64,000 nucleotides of DNA, taken from contig NZ_CP041146.1 in assembly GCF_006494775.1 (NCBI RefSeq), forward strand, positions 5,760,501 through 5,824,500, written 5' to 3'. A program made the position numbers and the translations under genes. The notes under the pieces are model-generated. The model was not told the DNA's origin and made no database searches. It saw nothing but the letters and a program-made list of their open reading frames with translations. This document shows positions 48,430 through 56,436 of the stretch, one piece after another; within the stretch, counting starts at the first letter, position 1, and every line of letters begins with the position of its first letter. The stretch comes from Nocardioides humi (lineage in GTDB: Bacteria; Actinomycetota; Actinomycetes; Propionibacteriales; Nocardioidaceae).

Positions 48430-48938
48430 CGACTGACCCGGCGCCGGCACCCGAGCGCGAGACCCTGACCTACGAGCTGTTCGGCACCGCCGTCCGCGAT
48501 CTCGCCCAGCAGGTCGTCGACGACGGCTTCGAGCCCGACATCGTGCTCGCGATCGCCCGCGGCGGCCTGGGGCTGGCGATGGGGCTGGGCTACGCCCTCG
48601 ACGTCAAGAACCTGTCCGCGGTCAACGTCGAGTTCTACACCGGCGTCAACGAGCGCCTCGACGTCCCGATGATGCTGCCGCCGACCCCGGCGGCGATCGA
48701 CCTGACCGGCATGAAGGTGCTCATCGCCGACGACGTCGCCGACACCGGCAAGACCCTCGAGGTGGTCCGGGACTTCTTCGCCGACCACGTCGCGGAGGCG
48801 CGCACAGCGGTCATCTACGAGAAGCCGTGGACGGTGATCCACGCCGAGTACGTCTGGCGGCGCACCGAGGGCTGGATCGACTTCCCGTGGTCCTCGACGC
48901 CGCCGCTGGTCGACCGCCGCGGCGGCCTCGCTCACTAG
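48426..48938 (+). CDS. Phosphoribosyltransferase (xanthine-guanine type)
   Basis: A 170-residue type I PRTase. The PRPP-binding motif is VLIADDVADTGKTLEVV (about 98-114), and the substrate region has DIVLAIARGGLGLAMGLGYA. It could salvage purines, or it may belong to the group of PRTase-like proteins of unclear substrate found beside actinobacterial recX. GTG start with GTGA overlap to recX. Confidence 0.85.
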   Translation: MTTDPAPAPERETLTYELFGTAVRDLAQQVVDDGFEPDIVLAIARGGLGLAMGLGYALDVKNLSAVNVEFYTGVNERLDVPMMLPPTPAAIDLTGMKVLIADDVADTGKTLEVVRDFFADHVAEARTAVIYEKPWTVIHAEYVWRRTEGWIDFPWSSTPPLVDRRGGLAH

Positions 48939-48946
48939 TGGTCATC

Positions 48947-48952
48947 TAGGGT
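48947..48952 (+). promoter_or_regulatory. Leaderless-type -10 box of ppk2
   Basis: TAGGGT ends 8 nt before the ATG at 48961, with no ribosome site. Confidence 0.45.
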
Positions 48953-48960
48953 TCCGATCC

Positions 48961-49824
48961 ATGAGCGCCTTCCCTCTCTCGGACCTGACGTCCGAGCTCC
49001 GCGTCCCTGCCGGACCGATCGACCTGAGCGCGATCGACACCAACGCCGCGCCCGGCTTCGACGGCGACAAGAAGGACGGCGAGGCCGCGCTGCTCGACCT
49101 CGGCCCCGACCTGGCCGACCTGCAGGAGCGGCTCTTCGCCGACGGCAAGGCCGGCGGCCGGCGCACCATCCTGCTGGTCCTGCAGGGCATGGACACCTCC
49201 GGCAAGGGCGGCACCCTGCGCTCGACGGTGGGCCTGGTCGACCCGCAGGGCGTGCGGATCACCTCCTTCAAGGCGCCGACGCCCGAGGAGCGCGCCCACG
49301 ACTTCCTGTGGCGGATCACCAAGGCGCTGCCGCCGGTCGGCCTGATCGGCGTGTTCGACCGGTCCCACTACGAGGACGTCCTCATCGCGCGGGTCCGCGA
49401 GCTCGCCCCGCCGAAGGAGATCGAGCGCCGGTACGGCGCCATCAACGCCTGGGAGGCCGAGCTGGCGGCCGAGGGCACCACCGTGATCAAGTGCATGCTG
49501 CACATCTCGGCCGCGGAGCAGAAGGAGCGCCTGCTCGCCCGCCTGGACGACGACACCAAGCACTGGAAGTACAACCCTGGCGACGTCGACGAGCGCGAGC
49601 TGTGGCCCGCGTACCAGGAGGCGTACGAGATCGCCATCGAGCGCACCAACACCGACGTCGCGCCGTGGCACGTCATCCCGGCCGACAAGAAGTGGTACCG
49701 CAACCTCGCGATCGGGACCCTGCTCCACGACGCCCTGTCGGCCTTCGACCTGGGCTGGCCGAAGGCCGACTTCGACGTCGCCCACGAGCGGCAGCGGCTG
49801 ACCGACGAGAAGCCGCTGGGCTGA
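48961..49824 (+). CDS. ppk2: Polyphosphate kinase 2 family nucleotide kinase
   Basis: Uses polyphosphate to phosphorylate nucleotides, or the reverse. The 287-residue protein has a Walker A, VLQGMDTSGKGGTLRSTVGL (about 72-91), the motif GVFDRSHYEDVLIARV with the conserved Asp-Arg, lid residues in KHWKYNPGDVDERELW, and the C-terminal PADKKWYRNLAI. One PPK2 domain indicates the class I/III type acting on NMP or NDP. Members with this N-terminus often make NDP from polyphosphate, but the class was not resolved. Confidence 0.9.
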   Translation: MSAFPLSDLTSELRVPAGPIDLSAIDTNAAPGFDGDKKDGEAALLDLGPDLADLQERLFADGKAGGRRTILLVLQGMDTSGKGGTLRSTVGLVDPQGVRITSFKAPTPEERAHDFLWRITKALPPVGLIGVFDRSHYEDVLIARVRELAPPKEIERRYGAINAWEAELAAEGTTVIKCMLHISAAEQKERLLARLDDDTKHWKYNPGDVDERELWPAYQEAYEIAIERTNTDVAPWHVIPADKKWYRNLAIGTLLHDALSAFDLGWPKADFDVAHERQRLTDEKPLG

Positions 49825-49832
49825 GCGTGGGC

Positions 49833-50615
49833 ATGGAGCAGGTCAGGGTCACCCGCTACGTCACGCCGCTGCGCGAGGGCGGCAGCCTGCCCGGGATCGT
49901 CGAGGCCGACGACCTCGGCACCTACGTCTGCAAGTTCCGCGGGGCCGGCCAGGGCACCCGCGTCCTCGTCGCCGAGGTCGTGGTCGCGGGACTCGCCCGC
50001 CTGCTCGACGTACCCACCCCGGACCAGGTGGTGCTCGACCTCGACCCCGAGATCGCCCGCTACGAGGCCGACGAGGAGGTGCAGGACCTGATCAACGCCA
50101 GCGCCGGCCTCAACCTCGGCATCGACTTCCTGCCCGGGTCCTTCGGCTACGACCCGACCAGCAGCCCGACGACCGGCCCGGACGCCGACCTGGCCGGCCG
50201 GGTGCTCTGGCTCGACGCGTTCACCGCCAACGTCGACCGCAGCTGGCGCAACCCCAACCTGCTGGTCTGGCGCGGCACCCTCCAGGCGATCGACCACGGG
50301 GCGTCGCTGTACTTCCACCACTCCTGGTCCGGCGGTCCCGGCGACCCGGCCCGCTTCGCCGCCCAGCCGTACGACGCCTCCGAGCACATCCTGCGCGGGT
50401 ACGCCGACCGGGCCCGCGCCCAGGACGCCGACCTCGCCGCGCGGCTGACGGACGACGCGCTGACCCGGGTGCTCGCCGACGTGTGCGACGACTGGCTGGA
50501 CCCCGTCCCCGGCGCCGACACGCCCGACGCCCTCCGGGAGCGGTACGTCGCCTTCCTCGCCGCCCGCCGCGACGACGGCCGCGCATGGCTGCCGGAGCCG
50601 GTGATGGCGTCGTGA
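49833..50615 (+). CDS. HipA-family kinase-like protein
   Basis: A 260-residue protein of the stand-alone HipA-like group. It has a nucleotide-binding region (GTYVCKFRGAGQGTRVLVAE), a catalytic-loop-like segment WLDAFTANVDRSWRNPNLLV with Asp and Asn spaced as in HipA, and a metal-binding AIDHG. It lacks the HipA N-terminal subdomain and no HipB is next to it. It overlaps the DUF3037 gene by GTGA, a pairing seen in many bacteria, which suggests a two-protein unit possibly with toxin-like kinase activity. A GTG six bases upstream is an alternative start. Confidence 0.75.
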   Translation: MEQVRVTRYVTPLREGGSLPGIVEADDLGTYVCKFRGAGQGTRVLVAEVVVAGLARLLDVPTPDQVVLDLDPEIARYEADEEVQDLINASAGLNLGIDFLPGSFGYDPTSSPTTGPDADLAGRVLWLDAFTANVDRSWRNPNLLVWRGTLQAIDHGASLYFHHSWSGGPGDPARFAAQPYDASEHILRGYADRARAQDADLAARLTDDALTRVLADVCDDWLDPVPGADTPDALRERYVAFLAARRDDGRAWLPEPVMAS

Positions 50616-51022
50616 AGCCCTACCAGTACGTCACCCTGCGCTGCGTCCCGCGCGTCGAGCGCGAGGAGTTCGTCAACGTCGGTGTCGTGCTCCACTGCCC
50701 GGCCGAGGACTTCCTCGGCGTCCGCTCCGCCGTCGACCCGGCCCGGATCCGGGCGCTCGACGCCGAGATCGACGTCGCCGCCGTCGAGGCGGCGCTCGAC
50801 GCGGTCGAGCGGGTGTGCCGCGGCGAGGCCCATACCGACTTCGGCGTGGGCGTGCGTGCGACGGCCTACGGCTCACGCGCCCAGAAGGACGACGCCGGCA
50901 CCCGCTTCGGCCTCCTCAAGGCCCCGCGGAGCACGGTCCTCCAGCCCGGTCCGGTCCACGGCGGCGTCACCGCGGACCCGGCCCGCACCCTCGAGCACCT
51001 CCTCGAGACGCTGGTCCTCTAG
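50612..51022 (+). CDS. DUF3037 protein
   Basis: A 136-residue protein of the DUF3037 family: PYQYVTLRCVPRVEREEFVN, VGVVLHCPAEDFLGVRSAVD, and a C-terminal TADPARTLEHLLETLV. The function is unknown. It is translationally coupled (GTGA) to the HipA-like kinase and probably works with it as a partner or modulator. It is followed by a strong palindromic element. Confidence 0.82.
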   Translation: MKPYQYVTLRCVPRVEREEFVNVGVVLHCPAEDFLGVRSAVDPARIRALDAEIDVAAVEAALDAVERVCRGEAHTDFGVGVRATAYGSRAQKDDAGTRFGLLKAPRSTVLQPGPVHGGVTADPARTLEHLLETLVL

Positions 51023-51039
51023 CGCGACCCGGCCCGTCC

Positions 51040-51136
51040 TGACCTGGCAAATGCATCGACCCGGCGCATCCTTACCTCGCGCGAGGTAAGGATGCGCCGG
51101 GTCGGCGACCTCTACGGGTCAGTTTGCGCCGGGTCA
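51040..51136. repeat. Palindromic element with a 48-bp perfect inverted repeat
   Basis: A perfect 24-bp + 24-bp palindrome at 51057-51104 (left arm starts CGACCCGGCGCATCC and ends CCTCGC; no loop) is enclosed by a second, imperfect inverted repeat (TGACCTGGCAAA at 51040 and TTTGCGCCGGGTCA at 51123). The unit GCGCCGGGTC therefore appears three times, once inverted. It lies between the convergent DUF3037 and cbiX stops and could also terminate transcription both ways. Confidence 0.8.
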
Positions 51137-51875
51137 GACGGGGACCAGCTCGACCGCGCCGACGGCGTACCGGGCGAGGATCGTGCGAGCGATCTCCGGG
51201 TGCGCGCCGAGCGGCTCGGAGACGGCGACCGCACCGGCCTCGAGGGCGAGCTCGGCGGCCCGGTCGACCAGGTTGCCGGGAGCGAGGAACAGCGAGGCGA
51301 CCGCGATGTGGCGGCGACCCTCGGCGCGGAAGGCGCGCACGGCCTCGCCGGTGGCCGGGGAGCGCTGGTGGCGTACGCCGCGGTGACGGGCAGCTTGTGG
51401 TGCGCCCCCACAGCCGGGCGAGCCGGGCGACCGCCTGGTTGGCCAGCGGGTCGGACGTGCCGGCGGCGGCGAGCACGAGCGCGTCGAGCTCGCGCACCCG
51501 GGCGGCCCGCAGCGCCTCACGGAGCCGCTCGTCGAGCACCTCCAGGAAGCGCGGCTCGAGGCCGAGCACGTCGGTGGCGCGGATCTGCAGCCCGGGGTGC
51601 CGGGTCGTGGCCTCGGCGATCACCTCGGGTACGTCGACCCGCGCGTGGAAGGCCTCGACCAGCAGCAGCGGCACGACGACGATCTCGTCGTACCCGGCCT
51701 TCACCAGCCGGTCCACGACCGTGTGGAAGCCGGGCTTGGCGAGGTCGAGGAACGCCTTCTCGATGCGCAGGTCGGGACGCAACGCCTTCGTCGCGTCGAC
51801 GAGCGCGGAAACGGTGGCGGCCGAGCGCGGGTCGCGGCTGCCGTGGGCCAGGGCGATGAGAGCCGGAGCGGTCAT
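51134..51875 (-). CDS. CbiX-type sirohydrochlorin chelatase (two frameshifts)
   Basis: Probably inserts iron (or cobalt) into sirohydrochlorin, giving the siroheme needed by the sulfite reductase upstream. It has about 247 residues with two CbiX half-domains: PALIALAHGSRDPRSAATVS and VVVPLLLVEAFHARVDVPEV, then DALVLAAAGTSDPLANQAVA and IAVASLFLAPGNLVDRAAE. The frame breaks twice, in CCCCC at 51405-51409 and GGGG at 51357-51360. Adding one base at each restores RLWGAHHKLPVTAAYATSAP and PPATGEAVRAFRAEG. It is coupled by ATGA to a 21-codon reading frame behind cysH. Confidence 0.85.
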
Positions 51876-51937
51876 CGTCGGTTCCCCCCTTCCTCCAGGG
51901 TGCGGTCCTCCGGGATGCGGGCGTCGGGAGAGCTCAT
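51872..51937 (-). CDS. 21-residue open frame coupling cysH to cbiX
   Basis: This open frame starts with ATG overlapping the cysH stop (ATGA) and ends with TGA overlapping the cbiX start (ATGA). The peptide begins MSSPDARIPEDRTLEEGGNR. The CTGGAGGAAGGGGGG stretch within it also serves as the ribosome site of cbiX. It may only carry ribosomes from cysH to cbiX and not encode a functional peptide. Confidence 0.45.
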   Translation of the reverse strand: MSSPDARIPEDRTLEEGGNRR

Positions 51938-52680
51938 GAGTGGATCCCGCATTCGGTCTTGTTGGTGCCTGCCCAGCGGCCGCTGCGCGGGTCCTCGCCG
52001 GGGGCGACCCGGCGAGTGCACGGCGCGCAGCCGATGGACGGATAGCCGTCGTAGACGAGCGGGTTGACGAGCACGCCGTTCTCGGCGATGTAGCGCTCGA
52101 CCTGCTCGTCGCTCCACCGGGCGATAGGGGACACCTTGACCTTCTGCTTCTTGGCGTCCCAGCCGATGACGGGCGCGATCACCCGGTTGTGGGTCTCGGC
52201 ACGGCGCAGGCCGGTCGCCCAGGCGTCGTATCCCGCCAGGGAGTCCGCGAGCGGACGTACCTTGCGCAGCGCGCAGCACAGGTCCGGGTCGCGCTTGTAG
52301 AGCTCGTGGCCGTACTCGGCGTCCTGCTCCGCCACGGTCTGCACCGGGGTGATCGAGATCAGGTTGACGTCCATCGTGGCGGCGACGGCGTCGCGGGTGC
52401 CGATGGTCTCGACGAAGTGGTAGCCGGTGTCGAGGAAGACGACGTCGACGCCGGGCACCACCTTCTGGGCCAGATGCGCCAGGACGGCGTCGCCCATCGA
52501 CGAGGTGATGCAGAACCGCTCGCCGAAGGTGGCGGCGGCCCACTCGATGATGACCTCGGCGGGGGCCAGCTCGAGCTCGGCGCCCCAGTGGGACACCAGC
52601 TCCCGGAGCTCCTCGGGGGACCGGCCGACGGCGTGGGAGCCGCGGAACTCGCGGGCGGCGCGCGTGGTGGCGGTGGTCAT
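51934..52680 (-). CDS. cysH: Adenylyl-sulfate (APS) reductase
   Basis: Reduces activated sulfate to sulfite in assimilation, 248 residues. The PP-loop-like start CITSSMGDAVLAH is followed by PDLCCALRKVRPL and SIGCAPCTRRVAPGED. The CC and CxxC pairs bind a 4Fe-4S cluster and mark the APS-reducing type as opposed to the PAPS type. The catalytic cysteine is in the C-terminal KTECGIH. Its start overlaps the zinc-ribbon gene by ATGA within the sir operon. Confidence 0.95.
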   Translation of the reverse strand: MTTATTRAAREFRGSHAVGRSPEELRELVSHWGAELELAPAEVIIEWAAATFGERFCITSSMGDAVLAHLAQKVVPGVDVVFLDTGYHFVETIGTRDAVAATMDVNLISITPVQTVAEQDAEYGHELYKRDPDLCCALRKVRPLADSLAGYDAWATGLRRAETHNRVIAPVIGWDAKKQKVKVSPIARWSDEQVERYIAENGVLVNPLVYDGYPSIGCAPCTRRVAPGEDPRSGRWAGTNKTECGIHS

Positions 52681-52871
52681 GAGGCACCTCCTTCTGGACG
52701 GACTTCGTGATGGGTACGGGTGTCGGGGGTGAGGCCGAGCAGCTCGACCTTGAAGGCGCGGCGACAGCCGCGGCACTCCCACCCGGTCGGCTCGTGCGGC
52801 CACAGGTCGGTCTCGCCGCAGTAGGGGCAGTGGTACGGCACCGCCCGCGACGACGCCGACTCCTCGGACAT
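52677..52871 (-). CDS. Small zinc-ribbon protein between sir and cysH
   Basis: A 64-residue protein with two CxxC pairs, YHCPYCGETDLWPHEPTGWE then CRGCRRAF, which form a predicted zinc ribbon. It overlaps sir (TGATG) and cysH (ATGA), so it is fully part of the sulfate-assimilation operon. A similar small protein at this place is common in actinobacteria. Its role is unknown; an electron-transfer or enzyme-assembly role is a guess from context only. Confidence 0.8.
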   Translation of the reverse strand: MSEESASSRAVPYHCPYCGETDLWPHEPTGWECRGCRRAFKVELLGLTPDTRTHHEVRPEGGAS

Positions 52872-54589
52872 CAGACGGACTCCAGGGCCTTCTCGCCCCG
52901 CAACAGCTCCTCGTCGGCGCGGTGCACCCAGGCGTCGAACGCCTCGCCGTCGGCGCGGTCGGCGAGGTAGTTGGCCACCACCGTCGTGACGTAGTCGTCG
53001 AGGCCCTTGCTGGTGACCTTGTGGGCGCGCAGCTTGCGGCCGAAGTTGGCACGCAGCCCGATCGCGCCGCCGAGGTGCACCTGGAAGCCCTCCACCTGCT
53101 CGCCGTTCTCGTCGACGACGAGCTGGCCCTTGAGGCCGAAGTCGGCGACCTGGGTCCGGGCGCAGGCGTTGGGGCAGCCGTTGACGTTGACGGTGATCGG
53201 CGTGTCGAGGTCCGGGAACCGGCGCTCCAGCTCGTCGACCAGCGCGCTGGCGCGGTTCTTGGTGTCGACGATCGCCAGCTTGCAGAACTCGATGCCGGTG
53301 CAGGCCATCGTGTTGCGCCGCCAGTTCGACGGCCGCCCCGAGAGGCCGATGGCGTCCAGCCGGTCGAGCAGCGGGTCGAGGACCGCGCCGTCGACGCCGA
53401 TCAGCACGATCTTCTGGTACGGCGTGAGGCGGGCGCCGGTCACGCCGTACTCGTCCATCAGCTCGGCCAGCTGCACCAGCAGCGTGCCGGACACCCGGCC
53501 GGCGGTCGGGGCGACGCCGACGTAGAACCTGCCGTCCTTCTGCTCGTGGACGCCGACGTGGTCGCGGTGGCCGACGGGCGACGCGGGCGAGGCGAGGGTG
53601 ACCAGCTTCTCGCCGAGGTACTCGTTCTCCAGCACCTCGCGGAACTTCTCCACGCCCCAGTCGGCGACCAGGAACTTCAGCCGCGCCCGCGACCGGAGCC
53701 GGCGGTAGCCGTAGTCGCGGAAGATGCCGGCGACACCCGACCACACGTCGGGGACCTGCTCGAGCGGGATCCAGACGCCGAGCTTCTGGGCCAGCATCGG
53801 GTTGGTCGACAGTCCGCCGCCGACCCACACGTCGAAGCCGGGGCCGTGCTCGGGGTGCACGGTGCCGACGAACGAGACGTCGTTGGTCTCCGGGGAGACG
53901 TCCTGGCTCGGGTGGCCGGTGACGGCGGTCTTGAACTTGCGGGGGAAGTTCGAGAAGTCCTTGTTGCCGATGAAGCGCCGCTCGATCTCCTCCAGCGCGG
54001 GGGTGCCGTCGATGATCTCGTCCTTGGCGACGCCGGCGACCGGTGAGCCGAGGAAGGGCCGGGGCGAGTCGCCGCAGGCCTCGGTGGAGTGCAGGCCGAC
54101 CGCCTCGAGCCGCTCCCAGATCTCCGGGACGCTCTCGATGTCGATCCAGTGGTACTGGATGTTCTGCCGGTCGGTGACGTCCGCGGTGTCGCGGGCGAAG
54201 TCGACGCCGATCCGGCCGAGGGTGCGCACGGCGGCGGGGGAGAGCAGCTTGCCGTCGGAGCGGACCCGCATCATGAAGTAGCGGTCGTCGAGCTCCTCCT
54301 CCTCCATCGACCCGGTCCGGCCGCCGTCGATGCCGGGCCGCCGCTGCGTGTAGAGGCCCATCCAGCGGAAGCGGCCGCGCAGGTCGGCGGGGTCGATGGA
54401 GTCGAAGCCGCGCTTGGAGTAGATGTAGAGGATCCGGTCCCGCACGTTGAGCGGGTCGTCGTCCTTCTTGGACTGCTCGTTCTTGTTCAGCGGCTCGGTG
54501 TAGCCGAGGGCCCACTGGCCCTCCGCACGGCGGGGCCGCGGGATCTCGGTGTACTTGGCCGGTTCGGGCTTGAAGCGCAGGTCGGGCAT
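52871..54589 (-). CDS. sir: Ferredoxin-dependent sulfite reductase
   Basis: Reduces sulfite to sulfide with six electrons, 572 residues. Siroheme and 4Fe-4S ligands appear as CTGIEFCKLAIVDTKNRA followed by NVNGCPNACARTQVADFGLK. The duplicated nitrite/sulfite reductase domains are visible (DRQNIQYHWIDIESVPEIW in the first half, LTPYQKIVLIGVDG in the second). Genes for APS reductase and siroheme chelation follow, favouring sulfite over nitrite as substrate. The ATG at 54589 has a GGAGGAGG site close upstream. A short leader reading frame precedes it. Confidence 0.93.
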   Translation of the reverse strand: MPDLRFKPEPAKYTEIPRPRRAEGQWALGYTEPLNKNEQSKKDDDPLNVRDRILYIYSKRGFDSIDPADLRGRFRWMGLYTQRRPGIDGGRTGSMEEEELDDRYFMMRVRSDGKLLSPAAVRTLGRIGVDFARDTADVTDRQNIQYHWIDIESVPEIWERLEAVGLHSTEACGDSPRPFLGSPVAGVAKDEIIDGTPALEEIERRFIGNKDFSNFPRKFKTAVTGHPSQDVSPETNDVSFVGTVHPEHGPGFDVWVGGGLSTNPMLAQKLGVWIPLEQVPDVWSGVAGIFRDYGYRRLRSRARLKFLVADWGVEKFREVLENEYLGEKLVTLASPASPVGHRDHVGVHEQKDGRFYVGVAPTAGRVSGTLLVQLAELMDEYGVTGARLTPYQKIVLIGVDGAVLDPLLDRLDAIGLSGRPSNWRRNTMACTGIEFCKLAIVDTKNRASALVDELERRFPDLDTPITVNVNGCPNACARTQVADFGLKGQLVVDENGEQVEGFQVHLGGAIGLRANFGRKLRAHKVTSKGLDDYVTTVVANYLADRADGEAFDAWVHRADEELLRGEKALESV

Positions 54590-54667
54590 GCGGGGAGGAG
54601 GTCCTTCGCTGATGGGCGCGCCGGGTGCGGAATCAGGCGCGCGGCTCGGGGATGGCGGTCGGCGTGA

Positions 54668-54727
54668 TCAGCGGGGCCAACACATCATGCTGCGCGTGCG
54701 CCCGAAGTCCACGTGGCGTCGAACCAC
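54668..54727 (-). CDS. Putative attenuator leader peptide upstream of sir
   Basis: A 19-codon frame reads MVRRHVDFGRTRSMMCWPR. The RRHVDF...SMMC pattern matches the short leader peptides that precede sulfur-assimilation genes in many actinobacteria, where a cysteine codon near the end is thought to sense charged tRNA-Cys. GTG at 54727 is chosen. TTGACA at 54757-54762 (minus strand) lies 29 nt upstream, as expected for a leaderless transcript, though the -10 is poor. An in-frame ATG at 54757 is an alternative. The other parts of the 385-bp gap to glyA show only a dyad at 54796-54815. Confidence 0.65.
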   Translation of the reverse strand: MVRRHVDFGRTRSMMCWPR

Positions 54728-54795
54728 GAGGTGCGCGTGAGTGGCAGCAGTGACCATGTCAATGAGTCTCATCCTTCGGACGGCTCGCCCACAAA

Positions 54796-54815
54796 TCCGG
54801 ATCTCATGATCCGGA
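54796..54815. promoter_or_regulatory. Dyad upstream of sir (possible operator)
   Basis: TCCGGATC-TCAT-GATCCGGA, a perfect 8-bp inverted repeat 34 bp upstream of the TTGACA element of the sir leader. No regulator could be named. Confidence 0.4.
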
Positions 54816-54961
54816 CGCCTGTCCCATGATGTGGACGAAGCGGCGGTCTCACCAGGGAGTCCACGCGGGACCTGCGACGCACGTCACACCAGGCGGGGCC
54901 TGCCAACCCGCCAGTAGGTTCGGTGCACGCCGCCCGCACGGGCCCGCCCCGCGCCACACCC

Positions 54962-54967
54962 TAGGCT
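54962..54967 (+). promoter_or_regulatory. Leaderless-type -10 box of glyA
   Basis: TAGGCT ends 7 nt before the ATG at 54975. No ribosome site precedes the ATG, and there is no room for a glycine riboswitch in such a transcript. Confidence 0.55.
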
Positions 54968-54974
54968 GTGCGCC

Positions 54975-56426
54975 ATGAGCGACAACTCCCTCAACGCCGG
55001 CCTCGTCAGCAGCGCCTACAGCCAGGCCCTGGAGGTCATCGCCTCCGTCGAGCCGCGCATCGCGGACGCGACGCGCCAGGAGCTCGCCGACCAGCGGGCG
55101 TCGCTCAAGCTGATCGCGAGCGAGAACTACGCCTCGCCCGCCGTGCTGCTCACCATGGGCACCTGGTTCAGCGACAAGTACGCCGAGGGCACGGTCGGCC
55201 ACCGCTTCTACGCCGGCTGCCAGAACGTCGACACCGTCGAGTCGCTCGCCGCCGAGCACGCCCGCGAGCTGTTCGGCGCGGAGTACGCCTACGTCCAGCC
55301 CCACTCCGGCATCGACGCCAACCTGACGGCGTACTGGGCGATCCTGGCCCACCGCGTCGAGGGCCCGTGGCTCAACGACGCCGGCGTGAAGAACATGAAC
55401 GAGCTCTCCGAGGCCGACTGGGAGAGGCTGCGCCACGAGCTCGGCAACCAGCGCCTGCTCGGCATGAGCCTGGACGCCGGCGGCCACCTCACCCACGGCT
55501 TCCGGCCCAACATCAGCGGCAAGATGTTCCACCAGAACCAGTACGGCACGGACCCGGAGACCGGCCTGCTCGACTACGACGCGCTGCGCGCCAAGGCCAA
55601 GGAGTTCAAGCCGCTCATCCTGGTGGCCGGCTACTCGGCGTACCCGCGCCGGGTGAACTTCGCGAAGATGCGCGAGATCGCCGACGAGGTGGGCGCCACC
55701 CTGATGGTCGACATGGCCCACTTCGCCGGCCTGGTCGCCGGCAAGGTCTTCACCGGCGACGAGGACCCGGTGCCCCACGCCCACGTGGTCACCAGCACCT
55801 CCCACAAGTCGCTGCGCGGCCCGCGCGGCGGCTTCATCCTGGCCACCGAGGAGTACGCCCCGAGCGTCGACCGCGGCTGCCCGATGGTGCTCGGCGGCCC
55901 GCTGTCGCACGTGATGGCCGCCAAGGCCGTCGCCTTCGCCGAGGCGCGCACCCAGCAGTTCCAGGACTACGCCCAGGACATCGCCGACAACGCCCAGGCG
56001 CTCGCCGAGGGCCTGATGAAGCGCGGCACCAAGCTCGTCACCGACGGCACCGACAACCACATCGTGCTGCTCGACGTGTCATCCTTCGGCCTGACCGGCC
56101 GCCAGGCCGAGTCCGCACTGCTCGACGCCGGCGTCGTCACCAACCGCAACTCGGTCCCCTCCGACCCCAACGGCGCCTGGTACACCTCCGGCATCCGGAT
56201 CGGCACGCCCGCGCTCACGAGCCGCGGCTTCGGTGCGGCGGAGTTCGACGCCGTCGCCGACCTGATCGTCGAGGTGCTGCAGAGCACCGAGGCCGGTACG
56301 ACGTCCGCCGGTGCGCCGTCGAAGGCGTCCTACGTCCTCGCGGACGGGGTGGCCGACCGGGTCCGCGCGGCGTCGGCCGAGCTGCTCGACAAGCACCCGC
56401 TGTACCCCGGTCTCGACCTGAGCTGA
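54975..56426 (+). CDS. glyA: Serine hydroxymethyltransferase
   Basis: PLP enzyme linking serine/glycine and one-carbon folate metabolism, 483 residues. Motifs are [54 protein letters not shown] and the PLP-lysine region [19 protein letters not shown]. Compared with the usual 415-430 residues it has an insertion of about 50 residues ([20 protein letters not shown] to HLTHGFRPN) before the cofactor domain, a feature of one bacterial GlyA subgroup. It converges with the response-regulator gene 10 bp away. Confidence 0.95.
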   Translation: MSDNSLNAGLVSSAYSQALEVIASVEPRIADATRQELADQRASLKLIASENYASPAVLLTMGTWFSDKYAEGTVGHRFYAGCQNVDTVESLAAEHARELFGAEYAYVQPHSGIDANLTAYWAILAHRVEGPWLNDAGVKNMNELSEADWERLRHELGNQRLLGMSLDAGGHLTHGFRPNISGKMFHQNQYGTDPETGLLDYDALRAKAKEFKPLILVAGYSAYPRRVNFAKMREIADEVGATLMVDMAHFAGLVAGKVFTGDEDPVPHAHVVTSTSHKSLRGPRGGFILATEEYAPSVDRGCPMVLGGPLSHVMAAKAVAFAEARTQQFQDYAQDIADNAQALAEGLMKRGTKLVTDGTDNHIVLLDVSSFGLTGRQAESALLDAGVVTNRNSVPSDPNGAWYTSGIRIGTPALTSRGFGAAEFDAVADLIVEVLQSTEAGTTSAGAPSKASYVLADGVADRVRAASAELLDKHPLYPGLDLS

Positions 56427-56436
56427 GGCCGCGGCC

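Noticed and set aside
44560..48450. 1,296-codon minus-strand open frame across DUF3046, MFS, recA and recX
   Set aside because: It lies opposite several well-identified genes and a promoter region and has no recognisable domain, so it is an antisense shadow.
51072..51875. CbiX read as one long frame ending at 51072
   Set aside because: After RLWG the frame turns into Arg/Pro-rich nonsense, while the conserved second half lies in the other frames. Two single-base losses explain this better.
54590..54974. SAM, cobalamin or glycine riboswitch before sir or glyA
   Set aside because: No conserved riboswitch cores were recognised, and the glyA -10 box leaves no leader for one.
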